From Apoda limacodes (taxonomy: Eukaryota > Arthropoda > Insecta > Lepidoptera > Limacodidae), in contig OX291540.1 of the NCBI GenBank assembly GCA_946406115.1, positions 9,420,563 to 9,484,562 on the forward strand: a DNA stretch of 64,000 nt, given 5' to 3'. Under the pieces are notes generated by a model, which made no database searches, was not told where the DNA came from, and worked only from the letters and a program-made list of their open reading frames with translations. Of the stretch, positions 59,501 through 64,000 are shown piece by piece (the stretch's first letter is position 1; each line of letters opens with the position of its first letter). Both the position numbers and the translations under genes were made by a program.

Positions 59501-60863
59501 ATAATAGATGATCTAGGTGAAGCATCGGCACCAAGGCATAGTAATATTACTGGTCTGGCTATTTAAAGGCACAAACACGTCAAACTACGCACACAGCTAT
59601 TTCTTGTTAAGAATGTTTTCATTGATTTTCCGTTTGAACTATTTTAAAAGTTTGTGGGTTGGGTGATTAGACTTGGTATTACTATTTAATCTACTCCACG
59701 GTTACGGTTGCAGTGCAATAATAAAATTAATAGTACAAACAGCATGATATTACTATGCAGGAGACATAAAAGACAAACTTTTCTTTTTGATTAAATAGTT
59801 TACAGAAGAGTATGATATTTTTTTAATCCTGTTTTTGTTTTTAAAGTATTGTTAATATTGACTTGGAATTTTTATCTCGATTTTTTTAGACGGCTATCTT
59901 TGCAAATTATTGTAATCATGCGTCTGACAACTCAAATTATCATAATTATGCCACTGACAATTCAAATTATCATATTCATTCCACTGACAGCTATATCATT
60001 AGAGGTGCTACAAGCACAGTAACATACCTCGCTTGGCACTTATCAATAAGCCTTAAGAATAAGGAATAAGGAACATTGATTGTGCCTTTAGAATTCTAAT
60101 GATCCCCTGATTAGTATGCTATACAAATTAATCATAATATTAAGCAAATTAGCTACTGACTGTTAATTATGATGCCATACCATTCCTGCTTATGTTTTGA
60201 GTTATAATTTTTTTTATACTAGCCACCAGCAATGCATGCCGATGCCGAAATCATTATTAAAAATAATCGTTCTGCAGTCAAAGGAATACAAAAAACTTTG
60301 ACCACCTCATAATAAGAAGTGAAAATAATGAGTCAATTGTGTAATGTATTCAATAATGAATACTTGACGATTCTGCTTCCAAAGTTCTTAAAGAACATAA
60401 TTTAAATAAAGTTTATAAAAAGCATTTTAATAAATGCATAAATTTTTTTGCTACCTACATTGAGACAAAAACTGAATAACAAGCACTAAGGTCAATCACA
60501 AATACAACAAAATAAAAATCATTTCAATCATCATCAATGTATACTGGGAAAATGAATATATCTAAACTATTCATATTTATTATATATTATTCATATTCGT
60601 TACACTGATTTTCAATCACCGCTGAATGGAACTCACAAGCTGTCATATGCTATCGATATGATTCAGTACCAAACAAAAACATTAAAATATTTGTAAACAT
60701 TACTCACACTCACGACATGATGGACCGTAGAGGGAGACTGCACCCTGGATCTGATGACGGCATCGTCTGTCACAGCGGGGTCCCTCGCTAAATCAGCAGT
60801 CGAGGGGGACTGGCTCCTACTCGACCCCTTACTATGCAAATGGCCAACTTGCAACGTATCCAT
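38375..60863 (-). CDS. Dmtn: TMCC-family gene (transmembrane and coiled-coil domains; Drosophila dementin)
   Basis: TMCC proteins are ER-membrane proteins with long coiled coils and two C-terminal membrane segments. Fourteen exons join in frame with AG/GT borders: 60863-60708, 59189-59068, 57067-56934, 54766-54740, 52889-52770, 51150-50990, 50087-50017, 49859-49726, 45020-44873, 44409-44283, 42515-42405, 42213-42106, 40685-40477 and 38513-38375. They total 1767 nt, or 588 residues plus stop, within the family range. Residues 1-146 are Ser-rich and poorly conserved. Residues 150-300 hold the TMCC core ([60 protein letters not shown]). Residues 360-475 are coiled coil ([17 protein letters not shown]). 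Membrane segments lie at about 508-540 and 546-560. Family recognition is secure; orthology to dementin is from memory. Other first exons may exist upstream. Confidence 0.95.
38770..39295 (+). mobile_element. LINE (jockey-like) 3' end, 5'-truncated, with A-rich tail
   Basis: A 151-codon open frame (38814-39269) encodes the C-terminal LINE region: [17 protein letters not shown], then [18 protein letters not shown] and [17 protein letters not shown]. The frame upstream ([16 protein letters not shown]) is shifted by one base. An AAATAAATATAAAA-type tail ends near 39295. It lies in the last Dmtn intron, antisense to that gene. Confidence 0.85.
39426..40370. mobile_element. 945-bp inverted-repeat element with GC-rich core and 6-bp target duplication
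   Basis: The arms of roughly 190 bp (39426-39615 and 40180-40370) match inverted over long stretches, for example actttccaagaatggctgat against its reverse complement at 40338-40358, and aaactctcggaggacac against its reverse complement. The element begins cggtaat and ends attaccg, and is flanked by perfect tctctt duplications at 39420-39425 and 40371-40376. The core (39730-40070) is GC-rich and has no convincing protein. It lies in the last Dmtn intron. Confidence 0.8.
40477..40685 (-). CDS. Dmtn: Dmtn exon 13: Gly/Ala tract and first membrane segment
   Basis: Encodes [10 protein letters not shown], then 15 or so Gly/Ala residues, then [20 protein letters not shown] and [14 protein letters not shown], a long hydrophobic segment. 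The Gly/Ala tract separates the coiled coil from the membrane and is GC-rich in an AT-rich setting. Acceptor gttggtag, donor GTATGT. Confidence 0.96.
41025..41470. repeat. Inverted-repeat type dispersed element
   Basis: ttcatcacatttactcgcaa near 41028 and the opposite-strand relative tctcgcaaatgtaatgaaaa near 41319 form loose inverted ends. Inside are cgggcggtaa motifs in both halves. A related copy is at 54150-54320 and a partial one at 43795-43860. Confidence 0.55.
41595..41632. repeat. 38-bp near-perfect palindrome
   Basis: Runs from cagtatgttatttatacc to ggtataaataaaatactg with about two mismatched positions. It could extrude a hairpin; probably a foldback remnant of the neighbouring repeat family. 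Confidence 0.65.
42106..42213 (-). CDS. Dmtn: Dmtn exon 12: coiled coil
   Basis: Encodes [20 protein letters not shown] and [16 protein letters not shown], the second half of the conserved coiled coil. Thirty-six codons in phase 0; acceptor attttag, donor GTTAGT. Confidence 0.97.
42269..42337 (+). tRNA. tRNA-like sequence, probably a pseudogene or SINE head
   Basis: Contains an A-box-like gctcaatcggtaaagc and a B-box-like ggttcaagtcc at tRNA spacing. Acceptor arms gcctcga and tcgag pair partly. The D stem and the anticodon stem have mismatches and the base before the would-be anticodon is not T, so a functional tRNA is unlikely. It lies between Dmtn exons 11 and 12. Confidence 0.4.
42405..42515 (-). 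CDS. Dmtn: Dmtn exon 11: coiled coil
   Basis: Encodes [20 protein letters not shown] and DLTELHQNE, the best conserved part of the TMCC coiled coil. Thirty-seven codons in phase 0; acceptor aattaacag, donor GTAATG. Confidence 0.97.
42590..43305 (+). mobile_element. Decayed jockey-like LINE 3' region
   Basis: 42596-42808 reads [20 protein letters not shown], a diagnostic segment downstream of the reverse transcriptase palm. Later, in broken frames, [24 protein letters not shown] and [22 protein letters not shown] residues appear. It is antisense to Dmtn, in an intron. Confidence 0.75.
43370..43456. repeat. Foldback hairpin, 87 bp
   Basis: cgcaccatacaacggaatg followed by gcggtaaaataagtact is inverted as agtacctattttactgc followed by gcatgcttcgttgtatggcg. 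The stem is about 38 bp with an 8-bp loop. Confidence 0.75.
44283..44409 (-). CDS. Dmtn: Dmtn exon 10: start of C-terminal coiled coil
   Basis: Encodes [20 protein letters not shown] followed by [12 protein letters not shown], with a clear heptad pattern. Acceptor aatttcag, donor GTAAGG, ending in phase 0. Confidence 0.93.
44873..45020 (-). CDS. Dmtn: Dmtn exon 9: Ser/Ala/Pro-rich linker
   Basis: Encodes [20 protein letters not shown], then [13 protein letters not shown] and ends VTSEGA. Acceptor ctacaacgcag, donor GTGAGT. Low-complexity linker between the TMCC core and the C-terminal coiled coil; GC-richer than its flanks. Confidence 0.88.
45021..48865. other. Long Dmtn intron
   Basis: AT-rich, no supported exon. 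It contains a 23-bp direct duplication at 46123-46145 and 46167-46189 (starting gtagtgccagcaacatgg), 44 bp apart. Confidence 0.55.
46123..46189. repeat. Short tandem duplication
   Basis: Two identical 23-bp copies (gtagtgccagcaacatggaa followed by ttg) with a 44-bp period. Confidence 0.8.
48866..49195 (+). mobile_element. RTE/SINE-like dispersed element
   Basis: Begins actagcttacccggcgaacg and ends near gtcagtcagtcattcaggac. It includes gtgagttcgactcgcacttg, the reverse complement of the core motif of the 8904-9510 array, so this appears to be the longer element from which that array derives. Confidence 0.65.
49250..49681 (-). pseudogene. Tandem decayed copies of Dmtn exon 8 with flanking intron
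   Basis: On the - strand, units begin gtgacgtcagc (49681), gtgatgaaata (49543), gtgacgtagtc (49410) and gtgacgttagc (49289); the counterpart in the real exon is gtgatggcatc (49839). Unit lengths are 158, 138, 133 and 121 bp. Unit ends resemble the exon's end and donor region: aacatcgctcagttggcc in the exon, aacatcgcatcgccatttgg, cggacataattcagcc and aatatcgcacagtgggct in the copies, each followed by a TTATAT-rich stretch and taagtga. The copies carry stops and no intact frame. The alignment is by eye. Confidence 0.55.
49726..49859 (-). CDS. Dmtn: Dmtn exon 8: glycine-rich and [15 protein letters not shown] block
   Basis: Encodes [20 protein letters not shown], then PREFAHLF and [11 protein letters not shown]. 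Acceptor aatcaacag. The donor GTCTGT is weak but its phase fits exon 9 exactly. Decayed tandem copies of this exon follow immediately downstream at 49700-49250. Confidence 0.93.
50017..50087 (-). CDS. Dmtn: Dmtn exon 7
   Basis: Encodes [20 protein letters not shown] then QGL, matching the Arg-Gln-Pro / Leu-Arg-Asp-Met motif of TMCC proteins. Acceptor attag, donor GTAAGT, ending after two bases of a lysine codon. Confidence 0.95.
50990..51150 (-). CDS. Dmtn: Dmtn exon 6: most conserved TMCC block
   Basis: Encodes [20 protein letters not shown] and [20 protein letters not shown], then [14 protein letters not shown]. This is the family signature block. Acceptor acgttgcag, donor GTAAGA, ending in phase 0. 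Confidence 0.97.
51151..52769. other. Dmtn intron
   Basis: AT-rich. Around 52085-52180 there is an RTE-like 3' end (ccgtgggtgaaactccgggg, then catctagtaagt). Otherwise no feature seen. Confidence 0.5.
52770..52889 (-). CDS. Dmtn: Dmtn exon 5: start of TMCC core
   Basis: Encodes [24 protein letters not shown] residues (here [18 protein letters not shown]), the first conserved helix of the TMCC domain. Acceptor tgttatcag, donor GTATGA; the aspartate/glycine codon is split across the next junction. Confidence 0.92.
52890..54739. other. Dmtn intron
   Basis: AT-rich with no supported exon; holds the repeat copy at 54150-54320. Confidence 0.5.
54150..54320. repeat. Second copy of the 41025-type repeat
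   Basis: Shares ttcatcacacttgc, aaacagtgtaattacatgca, the gggctttttctt-like stretch and cccacgggcgataatg with 41025-41180, in the same orientation. Confidence 0.65.
54740..54766 (-). CDS. Dmtn: Dmtn 27-nt microexon
   Basis: Acceptor cgtttcag and donor GTAAAT enclose only 27 nt, encoding QEGDYLNQ between split codons. Exons 3 and 5 would also join in frame without it, so it can be a cassette exon. Support is the splice sites and phase alone. Confidence 0.65.
55220..55470 (+). mobile_element. Dispersed repeat copy of the 8904-array family
   Basis: Contains agaacggctcgaccgattt, ttgttgtgttcgtaattgtc and ggtcaagtttgagtcagact, in the same order as in the array units, then gaaattttggtacattgttg. 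Confidence 0.6.
55590..55760 (+). mobile_element. RTE/SINE-like fragment
   Basis: Contains tcataaatgcgaaagtttgt and gatttggtggaaatttggaa, characteristic of arthropod RTE-like non-autonomous repeats. Confidence 0.5.
56934..57067 (-). CDS. Dmtn: Dmtn exon 3
   Basis: Encodes [20 protein letters not shown] and [17 protein letters not shown]. Acceptor tttgttgcag, donor GTAACT. It starts by completing an aspartate codon and ends after the first base of a glycine codon. Confidence 0.85.
57439..57514. repeat. Foldback with ~28-bp arms
   Basis: ttaacaacattcttgacaac and following aatataat are inverted as attatattatattgctaag and following aatgttgttaa. The two arms are separated by about 18 bp. Confidence 0.65.
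57515..57690 (+). mobile_element. RTE/SINE-like fragment
   Basis: Contains attataaatatggatgtgag and ggttactttttatcccggaa, typical of arthropod RTE-derived repeats. It directly abuts the foldback at 57439-57514. Confidence 0.5.
57691..59067. other. Dmtn intron
   Basis: AT-rich, nothing recognisable. Confidence 0.5.
59068..59189 (-). CDS. Dmtn: Dmtn exon 2
   Basis: Encodes [20 protein letters not shown] and on to NTTGNASR. Acceptor ttgtccag, donor GTAAGT, ending after two bases of a codon. Low-complexity Ser/His-rich sequence; its phases fit both neighbours. Confidence 0.8.
59923..59990. repeat. Short tandem repeat, ~33-bp unit
   Basis: Two units of the form ctgacaaYtcaaattatcat followed by attatgccac or attcattccac, then a partial third ctgaca. 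Confidence 0.7.
60708..60863 (-). CDS. Dmtn: Dmtn first coding exon
   Basis: Starts at ATG 60863-60861 ([20 protein letters not shown]). An in-frame TAG lies about 12 codons upstream, so the start is well placed. Serine-rich, with two RSQSP/VQSPS motifs. The end carries two consecutive GTGAGT donors, so the exon may stop at 60708 or 60714; both are phase 0 and differ by Val-Ser. Confidence 0.8.
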
Positions 60864-63656
60864 TGCCGAATTTATCACAACACAATTATTACAAAGCTAA
60901 ATTAAAATGATCACAGACATAAGAGTTGTTAGGAACTCGCTTTTAGCGCTATATTGCTTATCTGGATGGGATTAATTCAGCAGTTCATAGCAGGCTCGAT
61001 AAAAATATGTCAGCTGTTGCTGATGACATCGCCATCGCTTCGAGTTTTATCTGAAATTAAAAAAAGGTGGTTAAATTAATAAATTATTGCTTAAAAGAGT
61101 AATCTTTTAATCCCAAAAATTAAAAGGTCGTCAGTTCTTATTCAATGGACCACCATGCACCTTCTATGCTAAAATTAAAAAACTTCACTCGAATAATAAA
61201 TGAATCACGTCCAATAACGTTCAACAAAATACGTAATTAAAAATAAATGTTATTTATGGATAAAAACAAGGACTTTTACAATATAAAATAGTTTATGTTA
61301 CAGAAGTTTTAAACTCGACCGAACAATAAGGTATCTCACGCACACTGCACACGAAACAATGTAGCTGATACAATTATTATATTACACCTGACTTGGGAGT
61401 CGTCTCTCGACCACCATAAACAAGTTGGAATACCTTCTATCTAGATACTGTAAGCTAATTTACAGACATATCAATTTATGAGAAACAATCACTGTGACCT
61501 AGATAGCTGTAAGTAAAAGGTTTTGGCATTGTGACCTAAATGCCAACACCGTTGACTTTACATCTCCAAGGTTACAGAACAACTCCTCGAATTCCCGCCA
61601 AGTCGTGATATAAAGTTTCATTTTTTCGCCTTTCTCTATATTAGGTTTAGTTGTTATATGGCTCTTAAAAACAGAATAATTCAGTTGATTGCGTAAAATC
61701 ATTCATTCAAATATAAAAAAAATGTACTTCAAACCACGGAGGTCCATGCTTCAAACATCAAAGTTCAAGAACTAAAAAAACAAAGTAATTATTTTAAAAA
61801 AACTTGTGTCTAATCACAAATTCACTATCGTGTCATCATTCTTTTATTATTTCCTATAGATACCTGCACTGTTGCGTGCGTTGTGTTTTACACAAACAAG
61901 ACAATTAATTAATGTATTTGCTACGTAGTTAATTAGAACAGTGGCACACAGGTTGCGATGATCTGCGTGTTCATCCAGATCAAACATAAGGAATTAAATG
62001 CACACCATCAGCTAGTTAAAATACTAAGTCAATTTCAACAAAAGCCATTTAGAAAACAGATTAGTATCCATATTTAGGTTCATTTGTAGGGATGCTGTAT
62101 TTGTCTTTTTGGCGGTCAATCTTGATTTTGGCTGTTGGTCAGCTTGTCTGTCCATTTATCTGTCACAGGGCTGTATCTTGTTAACATCACCAGGTAACCG
62201 GTGTGAATTTACCAAAAAAACGCATTTTTTTTAATTAGTGACCACTAAATATAAAATGGAATAATGGGACAATAAGGGTGCGACAAATAACATAACAAAG
62301 GCGTTTCTTTGCGCATAATTATTGAGTGTAATCTAAATGTTTTAGACTATATTGTGGTAGAAGTGATGGTACGAATGCTTTAGTTCTAAAGTACTATCGG
62401 CATATTATGTTTTCTTCGGCATCGGAACAAAAAATCTACAATGTTAATCAACTATTGTTTTTACACAGTTATAGCCCATGGAAAAGGACCTACATTGAGA
62501 TAGCTAACGCAGAATGTGTACGGACCTTCTTATGCTTAAGTTTTGCTTTGTATGGTTTCATATGACTTTACATTTGTGTAGTTAATTTTGAAATCGCGTG
62601 AGAAATCATATAAAATAGACAATGCAGGTGTTCAGATAATATGTGGCTACGCAGTGTGTGAATATAATGATTACTTTTATCGTTAATTATATATTGAAAC
62701 TATGTAGTGGTGTGTAAAAGCTTCATTCGTAACATTTCATTCATCAATAAGACATCAAACAACGAACCTTACCCAACTTTGTTAGTCCCATATATTCTTA
62801 AAATATGTTATCTTACATCTGGTATTAAAATACATTACCCACTACATTAAAGCACAGTTTTATAGTATGCATAAGCTTTGTTACGTTTAAGCTGCTTGAT
62901 GTGCCACTTTCCTAACTACGCTAAAGTGCATGAATCATCTCAAAGTACCTCCGCTTCACTAAGTTAACATAAACACATATGAGTCACGCAACAGTGTTAA
63001 CGCACAAAGTAATGTAGGAAGGTATTGACGAGATAAAATATATCCTTTATTAAGTACCAAACTATTATCGTCATTCTTGTTGTGTCCGACAGTTTCACCC
63101 GGCTAATATGATATTAATAAATGTAAGACTATCAGACGCAAGCTATCTCTTGCCAGAGTTTATTGAAATAGGTTTACAGGTTAAAAAATAAAAAAGCAAA
63201 AATCAACCGAATGTATATTTTTTTGATTTTGGATTTTACTGATTTATTGATAAATTAAAACTAGATCCACAATCCTATGCACTTATTGGTGCAACCTTAA
63301 TGGTATCATTTCCACATAGAGCACGCCGCCATTCACAATTATCATATTATCAAGCAACACGATAATTCTAAGAAAATGGTAAAATGTACAGTAAAAACAT
63401 TTAAATCTCGGTCCAAAACACGTTGAATATTTTTAACAAGTTCGTATCTATAATTTTTATGTTTGTTTAAAATTGTTTGTGTGTTTAATCTGGACGATAT
63501 TCAAGATTTAGACTTGCCCACTTCGCGAAATGTGGTTGTCTGAACTACGTATTTGTCTTTTTATTTAACGACTGTCCTGCCGAATCATCATCGAATTCCT
63601 CTTCGCAGTGATCTTGTTATTCAATGTTGATATTCGATGTTGATTGAGCGGCATTC
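60864..63656. other. Region upstream of the first Dmtn coding exon
   Basis: Likely 5' UTR intron or promoter region of Dmtn, but I cannot point to a promoter or a non-coding first exon. No recognisable element. Confidence 0.45.
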
Positions 63657-63820
63657 TAGATGACACCAACATCTCCGTCGTCACCAGGTAGCTCCTTAAG
63701 CACAGTAACTTCATTGCATGTCTCACCAGTGCACCTCTGGCATACAACAAAATCGTTGAGTCCTGCTTTACGACAACCGCACATTTTGCCGCAATTTGTC
63801 TTACTTATGCAAAAAATCAT
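63657..63820 (-). pseudogene. Cysteine-rich (CXC-like) transposon-type fragment
   Basis: Open for 54 codons on the - strand from ATG 63820 to TAG: IFCISKTNCGKMCGCRKAGL, then CQRCTGETCNE and an acidic end. The Cys-x-Cys-Arg-Lys-Ala-Gly-Leu and Cys-x2-Cys-x4-Cys-Asn spacing resembles the cysteine-rich module at the end of some insect transposon-encoded proteins. No larger frame joins it in this window. Function and class are not established. Confidence 0.4.
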
Positions 63821-64000
63821 TTTCAGCAACTATTATGGGGCAGGTTCTGAACAAGTGAATAGAATAGACGGGGATAGACTAGAATCGACGCGGAGATTTT
63901 TTCCAACTCCACTTCATGGCATCCATAGCATATTTGCAGCCAAAGGAGAATGGGACAATTGGTCCAAAATAAAACAAGGTCTGTCCCCAGAGACGCATGA

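Noticed and set aside
61499..61702. 67-codon open frame on the - strand upstream of Dmtn
   Set aside because: Not recognised, no splice sites that fit Dmtn exon 1, and length expected by chance.
1..64000. CRISPR arrays, operons or bacterial signals
   Set aside because: The window is eukaryotic with spliced genes; the tandem repeats lack regular unique spacers.

Overview
The window looks like nuclear DNA of an arthropod, most likely a butterfly or moth. It is AT-rich, and its genes are split into short exons (27 to 211 nt) by introns of 0.1 to 7 kb. The introns are full of decayed LINEs, DNA-transposon fragments and small inverted-repeat elements of kinds common in Lepidoptera. The order-level assignment is an inference from the repeats and from protein similarity recalled from memory; no search was run.

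Two conserved protein-coding genes lie tail to tail. On the + strand, 2409-24105 (or to 29621), is fimbrin/plastin (Fim), an actin-bundling protein. Thirteen consecutive exons keep the reading frame and encode EF-hands followed by four calponin-homology domains. Only the first few N-terminal residues are missing, presumably to the left. A phase-compatible fourteenth exon, 5.3 kb downstream, offers an alternative acidic, proline-containing C-terminus. On the - strand, 60863 down to 38375, is a TMCC-family gene (transmembrane and coiled-coil domains; Drosophila dementin). Fourteen exons give a continuous 588-codon reading frame, including a 27-nt microexon, the conserved TMCC coiled-coil core and a C-terminal double membrane segment. 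The two genes share no pathway that I can see.

Region by region: 1-24 kb is fimbrin. Its introns hold LINE remnants, a tandem array of a dispersed repeat (8.9-9.5 kb), a jockey-like LINE (9.9-12.2 kb), a decayed mariner-like element with 105-bp inverted repeats (12.9-14.2 kb), a hAT-type MITE (17.5-17.9 kb) and a miniature LTR element (21.5-22.3 kb). 24-38 kb is a long last intron, then intergenic space. It holds LINE fragments, a large inverted-repeat structure (30.3-32.6 kb) and a fragment of a virus/Polinton-like packaging ATPase between inverted repeats (34.9-35.6 kb). 38-61 kb is the TMCC gene. Its introns hold a 945-bp inverted-repeat element with a perfect 6-bp target duplication (39.4-40.4 kb), two more LINE fragments, a tRNA-like sequence, foldbacks, and a tandem series of decayed copies of one of its own exons (49.25-49.7 kb). 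61-64 kb holds no convincing gene, only a cysteine-rich transposon-like fragment at the right end.

The observations most worth following are the tandem decayed exon copies in the TMCC gene, the alternative fimbrin C-terminus controlled by a stop codon inside a splice donor, the miniature LTR element, the ATPase-bearing inverted-repeat element and the 945-bp element with a GC-rich core.
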